Source of the DNA: Streptomyces iconiensis
Lineage (GTDB): Bacteria; Actinomycetota; Actinomycetes; Streptomycetales; Streptomycetaceae
Assembly (NCBI RefSeq): GCF_028657195.3
Contig: NZ_JANCPR020000044.1
Coordinates: 1-64,000 of the forward strand
Length of the DNA: 64,000 nt
Reading direction: 5' to 3'
Shown in pieces: positions 49,601 through 58,094 of this stretch. The position numbers were made by a program, and so were the translations under genes. The first letter of the stretch is position 1; the number at the start of each line of letters is the position of its first letter. Under the pieces are notes generated by a model. That model saw only the letters and a list, made by a program, of their open reading frames with translations. It made no database searches and was not told the origin of the DNA.

Positions 49601-51637
49601 TCATCCTGTGGAAGAACCCAACGTCACCCGCACCGAGCGTTCCTCGCCGTCCCGCCGGACGTTCAGCTTCAGCTTGTCCCCTGGCCTGTGACTGCGGATA
49701 CGGACGATCAGTTCCTCGCCGCTGTGGACCTCGCGCCTGCCCGCTTGCGTGATCACATCGCCCTCCTTCAGGCCCGCCTTGTCCGCAGGCCCGCCGGGCT
49801 CCACGGCCTCACCGCCGGCACCGGGATCAGCGCTGGGGCCGCCACCGGGACCGGCGCCGGGTGCGCTGCCGCCGGGGCCGCCGATGCGGGCGCCGTCACC
49901 CGCGTACTGCATGTCGAGCGTGATCCCGATCACGGGGTGCGTCGCGCGGCCCTCGTTGATCAGCTCTTCCGCCACGCGCCTGCCCTGGTTGACGGGGATC
50001 GCGAAGCCGAGACCGATGCTGCCGCCGCCGGAGCCCTCGGGCAGGTTCGCATCGCTCCCGGCTCCCTTGATCGCGCTGTTGATGCCGATCACCCGGCCCT
50101 TCGCGTCGACGAGCGGTCCGCCGGAGTTGCCGGGGTTGATGGGAGCGTCCGTCTGCAGCGCGTCGACGTAGCTCATCTCGCTGCCCGACTCCTCGCCGCC
50201 CGCGGTGATCGGCCGCTCCTTGGCGCTGATGATGCCGGTGGTGACGGTGCCGTCGAGATCGAAGGGCGCCCCGATCGCGACCACCGGGTCGCCCACCCGC
50301 GCGGAGTCGGAGTTGCCCAGCGGGAGCGGCTTGAGTCCCGCGACGCCTGACACCTTGACCACCGCCAGGTCGTATCCCCCGTCCCTGCCCACGACCTCGC
50401 CCGTCGCCGTCTGACCGCTGTTGAAGGTGACCTGTACGGCGCCGTCGCCGTGCGCCGACTCGACCACGTGGTTGTTGGTGAGGATGTGGCCCCGCCTGTC
50501 GAGGACGAACCCTGTGCCCGTCGCCTCCGCCCCGCCGCCGCGCGCGTGCAGGGTGACGACGCCGGGCAGGGTCTGCCGGGCGATACCGGCGATGCTGCCC
50601 TCGGGCCTGTCCCCACCCTCACCGGCACGCTCCGACGGTGTCTGGGGCAGCTTCACGTCGCCGACGCTGCCGTTGCGCTCGACATAGGCCCCGGCCAGCC
50701 CGCCGATGCCCCCCGCGACCAGCGCCAGCACCACGGCGCCCACCACGATCCGGGCCCTCCCCCTGCGACGGGGCACGCCCTCGCCACTCCCCGCCTGCGG
50801 GGGGACGGTGTGCGGGGGAACGGGCGCGTGCGGCGCGTGCGCATGCGGCACGGCGGTCCGGGGTGCGGGTCCCTGCGGTACGGGACCCTGCGGCGGCACG
50901 GCGCCCTGGTTCACGGGGTGCGGCGCCCATGGGTCGTGCGGCCCCGCGGGAACCCCGTACGGAGGCGTGGTCGCCATGCCGGGAGGCACGGCGACACCGT
51001 GCGGCGGCGTCACGGACGGCAGCTGTACGGGCGGGGCCGGAGCCCAGGGCCCCGGCCCTCCGTACGGGGGTGTCGCGTACGGGTCGGCACGGTGCAGCGG
51101 TTCGGGTGCCCTGGCACGCGGCACCTGGGGCGGGGCCGGCTCCTGGGGCTCCGGCTGCTGGAGGCCCGGCTCCTGGGAACGCGGCTCCTGAGCGGGTGCG
51201 GGCCCGGCGGCCTCCGGTCCCTTGCCCGAAGGTGCCGTGTCCTGGTTCACCAGGGACGCGGGCCCGGCGTCACGTACGCCACCGACGGACGGCGACTTCG
51301 TGGCGGGCCCGCCAGCAGCGCGTTCCGCTGCGGCGTGCGTATCGGCGGCGTGCGTGTCGGCGGCGGACACGGCGGTGAGGGGCCCGAACGCAGCGGACGC
51401 CTCGGCAACGGGCGCCTGCGCTGCGGGTACCTGCGCCGTGGGTGCCGACTCCGCCGTGGGTGCCGACTCCGCCGTGGGTGCCTCCGCTGCCGGCGCTCCG
51501 GGGGCAGCGGGCACTTCGGCAGTGGGCGCTTCCGGGCTACCGCTTCCGCTTGCCGCAGCGGCGGCCCGCTCGGCCGGACCTCTGCGTGGACGGCTCCACC
51601 ACTTGGGCACCGGCTTGGTGGCCTTCCCCTCGTCCAT
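49601..51637 (-). CDS. htrA: HtrA/DegP-like trypsin-family protease with PDZ domain
   Basis: A 678-residue membrane protease. Residues 1-300 are Pro/Ala-rich with APTAESAPTAES-type repeats; one membrane helix (IVVGAVVLALVAGGIGGLAGA) leads to an extracellular S1C protease with triad motifs LTNNHVV, GYDLAVVK and GNSGGPLV. A C-terminal PDZ domain (VIGITLDM onward, GGPADKAGLKEGDVI) is split by a Gly/Pro-rich insertion. It degrades damaged envelope proteins. ATG 51637 is favoured by GGGGAG upstream. Together with sigma and anti-sigma genes it forms a stress module. Confidence 0.9.
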   Translation of the reverse strand: MDEGKATKPVPKWWSRPRRGPAERAAAAASGSGSPEAPTAEVPAAPGAPAAEAPTAESAPTAESAPTAQVPAAQAPVAEASAAFGPLTAVSAADTHAADTHAAAERAAGGPATKSPSVGGVRDAGPASLVNQDTAPSGKGPEAAGPAPAQEPRSQEPGLQQPEPQEPAPPQVPRARAPEPLHRADPYATPPYGGPGPWAPAPPVQLPSVTPPHGVAVPPGMATTPPYGVPAGPHDPWAPHPVNQGAVPPQGPVPQGPAPRTAVPHAHAPHAPVPPHTVPPQAGSGEGVPRRRGRARIVVGAVVLALVAGGIGGLAGAYVERNGSVGDVKLPQTPSERAGEGGDRPEGSIAGIARQTLPGVVTLHARGGGAEATGTGFVLDRRGHILTNNHVVESAHGDGAVQVTFNSGQTATGEVVGRDGGYDLAVVKVSGVAGLKPLPLGNSDSARVGDPVVAIGAPFDLDGTVTTGIISAKERPITAGGEESGSEMSYVDALQTDAPINPGNSGGPLVDAKGRVIGINSAIKGAGSDANLPEGSGGGSIGLGFAIPVNQGRRVAEELINEGRATHPVIGITLDMQYAGDGARIGGPGGSAPGAGPGGGPSADPGAGGEAVEPGGPADKAGLKEGDVITQAGRREVHSGEELIVRIRSHRPGDKLKLNVRRDGEERSVRVTLGSSTG

Positions 51638-51742
51638 GCTCTCCCCACTGTTCACCCGCACTGCTCACCCGCGCTGGGCGACCGGCTTGCCGGACAGCGA
51701 TTCAACCAGGTGTGGAAGGCCCCGCACAGCGGCGCCGAGGCG

Positions 51743-52786
51743 TCAGCGCACGGGTGGGACGGCGGTGCCCGAGGGTGCCGTGGCCATCGGGACGCGCCCC
51801 GGGAAGGAGCGCAGGGTGGACGAGGGTGCCGTCGCGGAGACGAGAGCTTCGGGGCCACCGGCCTCCGCGTACCAGCTCGTCTCGGTGACGGGCGGCAGGT
51901 TCTGCGGGCGCAACCGGGGAACCGGGGCCTGCTGAAGCGGACTCTGCGTTGCCGCGAGAGAGGACAGCAGCGGAGGCGCGGCAGCCGAGGCGCCGGTGCG
52001 GCCCCCCGCGAGGCCGCCGCGTGCCGCGCCCGCGGCGAATGTCGAGGCGGAGAGCGAAGCGGCTGCGCTCGCGCTGAGCACGCCGGTGCGGTGTTCACCG
52101 AGCGGCGTGCGGCGTCGGCTGTCCCGTGAGGCGCCGCCGCCCGCCGGCGCCGTACGGACGGGGCTGGCCGAAGCGCCGGAACCGTCGCCCTTGGCCGCTG
52201 CGGGCGTGCCGGTCGTGCCTGTGGTCAGGGCCCCACCGATGGCGAGGGCCGCGAGCGAGAAGGCACCGGCGGCAGCGAAGGCGAAGCGCCGCCGCCCGCG
52301 CAGAGCGGCGCGTTCCGTACGGTCCACGCGGTGGACCTCGTGTATCCGGAAGCCCCTCGGAGGGGTGAGAGGGCCGCGCCCCTCGCTCTTGCCCACCGGC
52401 AGATAGTCGAAGGCGAAGGGCGAGCGGCCGGAGCCGCCGGGCAGTGCCACGGGCAGCGCCTCGCGCCCGTCGGCTCCGGGCCCGAACCCGGCGCCCGGGC
52501 CGCCGGGACCCCTGTCGGTGTCATCGGCGTTGTCGCCGGCTCTTCCCGCGCTGTCCGCACCTCCCCCGGCGGGCAGCCCCTGGAGCCGCGCGAGCAGCCC
52601 CTCGGAGGGCGGGGGCGGCGCGGTGTCGGCGAAGACGTTCTTCAGGCGCCGCTGCGCATCGGCCTCGGCCTTGCAGCTCCGGCAGGTCGCCAGGTGCGAG
52701 AGGACACGCTCCCGCGCGTCATGGCCCAACTCGCCGTCGACAAGGGCGGCGAGGCGGTCACCGAGATGGTGCTCAGTGGGCGTCAC
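51743..52786 (-). CDS. Membrane-bound zinc anti-sigma factor (RseA-like)
   Basis: A 347-residue protein with a ZAS motif HLATCRSC (H31, C35, C38) in its N-terminal sigma-binding domain, a linker, one membrane helix (FAFAAAGAFSLAALAIGG) and an extracytoplasmic Ala/Ser-rich part. It should bind and restrain the neighbouring ECF sigma factor until proteolysis or redox change frees it. GTG 52786 overlaps the sigma-factor stop (GTGA), so the two are made in step. Confidence 0.9.
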   Translation of the reverse strand: MTPTEHHLGDRLAALVDGELGHDARERVLSHLATCRSCKAEADAQRRLKNVFADTAPPPPSEGLLARLQGLPAGGGADSAGRAGDNADDTDRGPGGPGAGFGPGADGREALPVALPGGSGRSPFAFDYLPVGKSEGRGPLTPPRGFRIHEVHRVDRTERAALRGRRRFAFAAAGAFSLAALAIGGALTTGTTGTPAAAKGDGSGASASPVRTAPAGGGASRDSRRRTPLGEHRTGVLSASAAASLSASTFAAGAARGGLAGGRTGASAAAPPLLSSLAATQSPLQQAPVPRLRPQNLPPVTETSWYAEAGGPEALVSATAPSSTLRSFPGRVPMATAPSGTAVPPVR

Positions 52787-53556
52787 TCAGCCCCCACCTC
52801 CCCGGTCCGGGCCGCAGGCACCACCGCGCTCAGTGCACGCTGCTGCTCGGCCCGCGCGGCGGGTGAACGGTGCTGGAGCGCCTTGCGCAGATGCGAACGG
52901 CCGCGGTGGATCCGGCTGCGCACCGTGCCCAGCTTCACGCCGAGGGTCGCGGCGATCTCCTCGTAGGAGAGCCCCTCGATGTCGCAAAGGACCACGGCGG
53001 CACGGAACTCGGGCGCGAGGGTGTCCAGGGCCTGCTGCACATCGGCGTCGAAGTGCGTGTCGTTGAAGTGCTGTTGGGGCGTGGGCTCCCGGCTGGGCAG
53101 GCGCTCCGCCGCGTCGTCGGCGAGGGCGTCGAACCTGATGCGCTGCTTGCGGCGCACCGTGTCCAGGAAGAGGTTCGTGGTGATGCGGTGCAGCCAGCCC
53201 TCGAACGTGCCCGGGGTGTACGTGGACAGCGAACGGAAGACGCGGACGAACACCTCCTGGGTGAGGTCCTCGGCGTCGTGCTGGTTACCCGTGAGGCGGT
53301 AGGCGAGGCGGTACACCCGTGCGCTGTGCGTGCTGACGATCTCCTCCCACGACGGAGGGGTCCACGCCTGCGCGTCCGCATCGGTGTCGAAAGTCGCCGT
53401 TGTCGCGGAGTCGGCGGTGCGGGCCTGGTCAGCAGTCTTGGTCACGGATTTCGGCTGTCCCGCCGACCTGCGGAATCGCGCAAGCAATCCCCGGTCACGG
53501 ATCGCAGCCGCACCTCCCCTGTCGGCTCTGGTGGTGTCCAGTGGAGCCCCTACCAT
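52783..53556 (-). CDS. ECF RNA polymerase sigma factor (SigE-like, envelope stress)
   Basis: A 257-residue group 4 sigma factor. Region 2 (YRLAYRLTGNQHDAEDLTQE, then FEGWLHRITTNLFLD) and region 4 (YEEIAATLGVKLGTVRSR) are intact. An N-terminal extension of about 65 residues precedes region 2. Gene order sigma, anti-sigma, HtrA, TatB matches mycobacterial sigE, but Streptomyces uses the name sigE for a different locus, so I leave the symbol blank. ATG 53556 follows GGGAG; longer in-frame starts are less likely. Confidence 0.9.
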   Translation of the reverse strand: MVGAPLDTTRADRGGAAAIRDRGLLARFRRSAGQPKSVTKTADQARTADSATTATFDTDADAQAWTPPSWEEIVSTHSARVYRLAYRLTGNQHDAEDLTQEVFVRVFRSLSTYTPGTFEGWLHRITTNLFLDTVRRKQRIRFDALADDAAERLPSREPTPQQHFNDTHFDADVQQALDTLAPEFRAAVVLCDIEGLSYEEIAATLGVKLGTVRSRIHRGRSHLRKALQHRSPAARAEQQRALSAVVPAARTGEVGAE

Positions 53557-53734
53557 AGCCACATCTCCCGTTAGCTCCGGATAAGCTTTTTTGCCCAGCT
53601 TTTGCGACGGCTGTCCGGCCCCGCCGGGCTCCTCTTCCCGCTTCCCGTTCTCCTCAACGCCCAGTCCCATCAGCAGGTTCCCGGGCCAACGGATACAGTC
53701 ACGATTGCGTGAAGGACGGGGACAGGAGAGGGCC

Positions 53735-54391
53735 ATTACCGGCAACCGGCAGACGAGCTGGGCGTTCGCCGACGCGTACGGCGCCGAGCTGGTCGAGAGC
53801 GCCGAGAGCGAAGCACTGCGCTGGGCCCAGGACCGGGCCCAGGACGCGGGGCTGCGCTCGGTGTCCCCCGGCACGGGCGCCGCGCTGCGGCTGTTGGCCG
53901 CGACCGCCGAGGCGAAGGCGGTGGCCGAGATCGGCACAGGCACCGGCGTCTCCGGCATCCACCTGCTGCACGGCATGCGGCCCGACGGAGTGCTCACCAC
54001 CGTCGACATCGAGCCCGAACGGCAGCAGTTCGCGCGTGAGGCGTTCCGCGCGGCCGGATTCGCGGGCAACAGGGCGCGTTTCATTCCCGGCCGCGCCCTG
54101 GACGTGCTGCCCCGCCTCGCGGACGGCGGCTACGACCTCGTCTTCTGCGACGGCGACCGGATGGAGTGCATGGACTACCTGGGCGAATCGTTGCGGCTGC
54201 TGCGCACCGGCGGGCTGATCTGTTTCGCCGGGGTCTTCGCAGAGGGCCGCACGGTCGACTCGGCGGCACAGCCCGCCGAAGTGCTCAGGCTGCGCGAGCT
54301 GTTGCGCACCGTACGGGAGAGCACGGCGCTGGTCCCCTCGCTGCTGCCCGTGGGTGACGGCCTACTGTGTGCGGTCAAGCGCGGCGAGTGA
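53735..54391 (+). CDS. O-methyltransferase (class I, SAM-dependent)
   Basis: A 218-residue methyltransferase. The SAM-binding motif EIGTGTGVSGI, followed by VDIEPE and DLVFCDGDR, fits the family that includes catechol O-methyltransferase and mycobacterial Rv1220c, which is likewise divergent from sigE. The acceptor is unknown. The best start is ATT at 53735 (giving ITGNRQTSWAFADAYG), because AGGAGAGG ends just before it; in-frame TTG at 53591 is the only nearby longer alternative and lacks a site. Confidence 0.82.
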   Translation: MTGNRQTSWAFADAYGAELVESAESEALRWAQDRAQDAGLRSVSPGTGAALRLLAATAEAKAVAEIGTGTGVSGIHLLHGMRPDGVLTTVDIEPERQQFAREAFRAAGFAGNRARFIPGRALDVLPRLADGGYDLVFCDGDRMECMDYLGESLRLLRTGGLICFAGVFAEGRTVDSAAQPAEVLRLRELLRTVRESTALVPSLLPVGDGLLCAVKRGE

Positions 54392-54498
54392 CACCGGAGT
54401 TCTCCGTGTGTACCAGAGCCCCCTGTGTCCGAGGTCACATCAATCCGTTGCGCGCCACCTCGGGCAGAAACAAGAAGAAACACTTAAAAGGGGACAAA

Positions 54499-54542
54499 GC
54501 TGCCCCGGGGTGCACGTACGGATACGTACACCCCGGGGCAGC
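54499..54542 (-). terminator. Terminator hairpin downstream of DUF3117
   Basis: GCTGCCCCGGGGTG (54499-54512) pairs perfectly with 54529-54542. Read on the minus strand it is followed by TTTGTCCCCTTTTAAGTG, a good T-rich tail. It lies between convergent genes and may also serve the O-methyltransferase. Confidence 0.8.
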
Positions 54543-54589
54543 GTAAGTAAGCCAGCGAAGGGCCGCTTACTCGGCATGGACGGCTTCGC

Positions 54590-54757
54590 TCAGCCGCAGA
54601 TCTTCTTCAGCTCCTCGCCGAGTGCAGTCGCCTCGTCCGGTGTCAGCTCGACGACGAGTCGTCCACCGCCTTCGAGCGGAACGCGCATGACGATGCCCCG
54701 CCCCTCCTTGGTCACCTCGAGCGGGCCATCACCCGTCCGCGGCTTCATGGCCGCCAT
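54590..54757 (-). CDS. DUF3117 protein
   Basis: A 55-residue protein, MAAMKPRTGDGPLEVTKEGR at its start, matching the complete and highly conserved DUF3117 family (mycobacterial Rv1211) of unknown function. ATG 54757 gives the exact family length. It stands alone in its operon and is followed by a strong terminator. Confidence 0.92.
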   Translation of the reverse strand: MAAMKPRTGDGPLEVTKEGRGIVMRVPLEGGGRLVVELTPDEATALGEELKKICG

Positions 54758-55066
54758 GCTCGTTCCCCTTCCTGAAACCAGCCGATCGCAGCCGGCGGTC
54801 CCACAAGCGGGCACAGTCTCACCGGCATCGAACAAAATGCTTCTTCGCCATTATCCCGCATGGCAGGACCCAATGACCAACATCAGTCCGCATCTCTTCC
54901 GCCCCGGCCCGACACAAAACGGCGCATTGCGGCGATCAGCCTGCGATACTGCCCCGCTTCGCCCCCCATGCGGACCACCATCGGTTTGACGCAGGTCACA
55001 CCGGAAGGCTCCGGAAGCACGGCCGGGCCTCTGTCCGGGCCCGATGATCTAGGCCATCCTGAGCGC

Positions 55067-55855
55067 ATGTCCGACACCGTGCTCTATGAAGTCAACGAGG
55101 GCCTCGCGACGGTCACCCTCAACCGCCCCGACGCGATGAACGCCCTCAACAACGAGATGAAGGTCGCTCTCCGCGACACCCTCCGGCAGGCCGCGGCCGA
55201 CGACGGCGTACGGGCCGTGCTGCTGACCGGCAACGGGCGTGCGTTCTGTGTGGGCCAGGACCTCAAGGAGCACACAGGGGCGCTCCACGAGGGGGGCAGC
55301 GCCGCGCTGAACACGGTCGAGGAGCACTACAACCCCATCGCCCTCGCCCTCGCCGGCATGCCCAAGCCGGTGGTGGCGGGCGTGAACGGAGTCGCGGCCG
55401 GGGCAGGCGCGGGCTTCGCCTTCGCCGCCGACCACCGCGTGATGGCGGACACCGCGGCGTTCAACACCTCCTTCGCCGGGGTCGCGCTGACCGCCGACTC
55501 GGGCGTCTCCTGGACGCTGCCGCGTCTCGTCGGCCCCGGAAGGGCGGCCGACCTGCTGCTCTTCCCGCGTGGGGTGAAGGCCGAGGAGTCGCTCGTGCTG
55601 GGCCTCGCCAACCGCGTGGTGCCGGCGGCCGACCTCGCCGAGGAGGCCGCCGCCGTGGCACGCCGGCTGGCGCAGGGGCCGACGGCCGCCTACGCGGCGC
55701 TCAAGGAGTCGCTGGCGTACGGGTCTTCGCACTCACTGGCAGAGACACTGGACAAAGAGTCCGAACTCCAGCTCAGGGTGGGCGGTTCGGCCGACCACAG
55801 GATCGCGGTCGAGGCGTTCGTGAAGAAGGAACAGCCCCGCTTCACAGGCCGCTGA
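55067..55855 (+). CDS. Enoyl-CoA hydratase/isomerase (crotonase family)
   Basis: A 262-residue crotonase. NRPDAMNALN near the start, GNGRAFCVGQDLKE (oxyanion strand), NGVAAGAGAGFAFAAD and the Ser/Asp-containing GVALTADSGVSWTLPR block are clear. The usual paired catalytic Glu positions hold Ala and Asp, nearer to PaaG-type isomerases. It may act in phenylacetate or fatty-acid breakdown. ATG 55067 is where homology begins; no good ribosome site is visible. Confidence 0.88.
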   Translation: MSDTVLYEVNEGLATVTLNRPDAMNALNNEMKVALRDTLRQAAADDGVRAVLLTGNGRAFCVGQDLKEHTGALHEGGSAALNTVEEHYNPIALALAGMPKPVVAGVNGVAAGAGAGFAFAADHRVMADTAAFNTSFAGVALTADSGVSWTLPRLVGPGRAADLLLFPRGVKAEESLVLGLANRVVPAADLAEEAAAVARRLAQGPTAAYAALKESLAYGSSHSLAETLDKESELQLRVGGSADHRIAVEAFVKKEQPRFTGR

Positions 55856-55862
55856 GCCGCAT

Positions 55863-55889
55863 CGCGCGGTGCCATTGGTGCACCGCGCG
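55863..55889. terminator. Hairpin between convergent genes
   Basis: CGCGCGGTGC (55863-55872) pairs with GCACCGCGCG (55880-55889) around a 7-nt loop, just after the enoyl-CoA hydratase gene and before the end of tag. Confidence 0.5.
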
Positions 55890-55927
55890 GAGCCCTCGCC
55901 GCACCGCGTGGCACACCGCGCGGGCCG

Positions 55928-56599
55928 TTACGCGGTGCCCAGGTCGCGGCACCAGCAGTCCGCCAGGTGGTCGTTGACGAGTCCGCACGCCTGCATCAGC
56001 GCGTACGCCGTCGTCGGGCCCACGAAGCGGAAGCCTCGCTTCTTGAGGTCCTTGGCGAGCGCCATGGACTCGGGTGTGGTGGCGGGCACATCGGACAGCA
56101 CGCGGGGAGCGGCGCGGCCGGAGTGGTCGGGCGCGTAGGACCATACGAGCCTGTCCAGCTCGCCTGGCTCCCACGTGGCCGCCACGCGCGCGTTGTTGAG
56201 GGCCGCGCTGATCTTGGCCCGGTTGCGGACGATGCCGGTGTCGGCCAGCAGCCGCTGCTCGTCGGCCTCGGTGAACCGCGCGACGGACGGGATGTGGAAG
56301 TTGGCGAAAGCCGCGCGGAAGCCCTCGCGCTTGCGCAGGATCGTGAGCCAGGACAGCCCGGACTGGAAGCCCTCCAGGCACAGCCGTTCGTAGAGCGCGT
56401 CGTCCCCGTGCACCTCCCGGCCCCACTCGGTGTCGTGGTACACGGCGTAGTCCTCGGCCGTCGTGCCCCAGGGGCAGCGCAGATACCCGTCAGGGCCGGG
56501 AAGGGCTCCCTCCCCGGTGGCCGCTGGGGCCCCAGCGGCCCCGGCGGCCTCCGCCTGTCGCGCTGCCGCGCCTTCGGTCTGCGGGGTGCCGGTGCTCAT
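55928..56599 (-). CDS. tag: DNA-3-methyladenine glycosylase I (Tag)
   Basis: A 223-residue base-excision repair enzyme removing 3-methyladenine. Residues 1-38 are Ala/Gly-rich; then RCPWGTTAEDYAVYHDTEWG begins the Tag fold. The zinc site is formed by the Cys in RCPWG, His in YHDTEWG and the NDHLADCWC motif. ATG 56599 overlaps the stop of the DivIVA-like gene (ATGA). Confidence 0.93.
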   Translation of the reverse strand: MSTGTPQTEGAAARQAEAAGAAGAPAATGEGALPGPDGYLRCPWGTTAEDYAVYHDTEWGREVHGDDALYERLCLEGFQSGLSWLTILRKREGFRAAFANFHIPSVARFTEADEQRLLADTGIVRNRAKISAALNNARVAATWEPGELDRLVWSYAPDHSGRAAPRVLSDVPATTPESMALAKDLKKRGFRFVGPTTAYALMQACGLVNDHLADCWCRDLGTA

Positions 56600-57006
56600 C
56601 GCTCCATGCCTCCCTGACGCCCGTTCTCCGGGTCGCGGTCGCGGGGCCCCGGCTCCTGGGTGCCGGACGCCTCAGCGCGGCTCATGGCGACCGCCTGGGC
56701 GCCCGCGAGCGCCGACTCCAGCTCGGCGATACGCGCGTCGCGCTCGGCCAGCTCGGCGCCGAGCCGGTCGAGGATGTCGTCGACCTGCCGCATGCGGTAG
56801 CCCCGCACCCCCACGGCGAGGCGCAGCCCGGCGACGTCCGCGTGGCTCACGGGCCGGTCAGGGGGCAGCGGCTCGTCCAGGAGGTCGGGGGGCGCCTCCT
56901 GGAGCCCGCCGCTCGCGCCGCGGTCCGACTGGTCGCCGCTCCCCACGACGGCCAGCGTGACCGCGGCGACGACCACGACAAGCGAGATCAGCAGGAACAC
57001 GAACAC
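56596..57006 (-). CDS. DivIVA-domain membrane protein
   Basis: A 136-residue protein with an N-terminal membrane helix (VFVFLLISLVVVVAAVTLAV), a linker and a DivIVA-like motif GVRGYRMRQVDDILDRLG running into a coiled coil (AELAERDARIAELESALAG). Such proteins attach to polar or septal growth sites. GTG 57006 is preceded by GGGAG. Overlaps tag by 4 bp; same arrangement as mycobacterial Rv1209-tag. Confidence 0.85.
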   Translation of the reverse strand: MFVFLLISLVVVVAAVTLAVVGSGDQSDRGASGGLQEAPPDLLDEPLPPDRPVSHADVAGLRLAVGVRGYRMRQVDDILDRLGAELAERDARIAELESALAGAQAVAMSRAEASGTQEPGPRDRDPENGRQGGMER

Positions 57007-57152
57007 GGACGACTCCCGAGGCGTTTCCGGATGTGGGCGGACCCCGATCGTGCCACGGCCCACCGACGGTTATGGTCAGCGGCGGGGACCGTGCAGAGGC
57101 CACGCGGTGTGCGCGCCGCACGCGGTGCCCGCCGAGAAGGAGAGGATGGCTG

Positions 57153-58031
57153 ATGCTGCGCCTGGGCACGCGTGAGTTCGGCGAGAACGAGCCGGTGATC
57201 ATGGCGATCGTGAACCGTACGCCGGATTCCTTCTACGACCGCGGCGCCACCTTCAGGGACGAGCCGGCGCTCGACCGCGTCGAGCAGGTGGTGGCGGAGG
57301 GTGCGGCGATCATCGACATCGGCGGGGTCAAGGCGGGCCCCGGCGACGAGGTCACGGCCGAGGAGGAGACCCGGCGCACGGTGGGCTTCGTCGCCGAGGT
57401 CCGCCGGCGCTGGCCGGACGTGGTGATCAGCGTGGACACCTGGCGGCACGAGGTCGGCGAGGCCGTGTGCGAGGCCGGGGCCGACCTGCTGAACGACGCG
57501 TGGGGCGGCGCCGACCCCCGGCTGGCCGAGGTCGCCGCCCGGTACGGCGCGGGGCTGGTGTGCACGCATGTGGGCGGAGCCAGGCCGCGTACGCGCCCGC
57601 ACCGGGTGACGTACGACGTCTCGGAAGAGCAGGGCGGTGTCGTCGGCGACATCCTGCGGGTGACCGCCGGGCTGGCGGAGCGTGCCGCGGGTCTCGGCGT
57701 GCGGCGTGACGGCCTGGTGATCGACCCGGGGCACGACTTCGGCAAGTCCACGCGGCACTCCCTGGAGGCGACGCGTGAGCTGGGCCGTATGACCGCGACG
57801 GGCTGGCCGGTGCTGGTCTCGCTCTCGAACAAGGACTTCGTGGGCGAGACCCTCGACAAGCCCGTCAAGGAGCGGCTGACCGGCACACTGGCCACCACCG
57901 CTGTCTCGGCCTGGCTGGGCGCCCAGGTCTACCGCGTGCACGAGGTGGCGGAGACGCGGCAGGTGCTGGACATGGTGGCGTCCATCAAGGGCCACCGCCC
58001 CCCGGCGGCGACCCGCCGGGGACTGGCCTAG
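57153..58031 (+). CDS. folP: Dihydropteroate synthase family protein (FolP2-like)
   Basis: A 292-residue TIM-barrel protein of the DHPS family. The substrate-loop motif reads MAIVNRTPDSFYDRG instead of the usual N-V-T-P-D-S-F-S-D-G-G, and the phosphate loop reads IDPGHDFGKSTRHS instead of DPGFGFGK. These changes and the synteny with DivIVA-tag match mycobacterial FolP2, which is not thought to be a working folate enzyme. Function is therefore uncertain. ATG 57153, divergent from the DivIVA-like gene. Confidence 0.88.
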   Translation: MLRLGTREFGENEPVIMAIVNRTPDSFYDRGATFRDEPALDRVEQVVAEGAAIIDIGGVKAGPGDEVTAEEETRRTVGFVAEVRRRWPDVVISVDTWRHEVGEAVCEAGADLLNDAWGGADPRLAEVAARYGAGLVCTHVGGARPRTRPHRVTYDVSEEQGGVVGDILRVTAGLAERAAGLGVRRDGLVIDPGHDFGKSTRHSLEATRELGRMTATGWPVLVSLSNKDFVGETLDKPVKERLTGTLATTAVSAWLGAQVYRVHEVAETRQVLDMVASIKGHRPPAATRRGLA

Positions 58032-58094
58032 AACCGGGGCCGGATCAGCTCCGGAGGCCGGCTCGGACCCGGGGACCGGTCCCCGGACCGGGGG

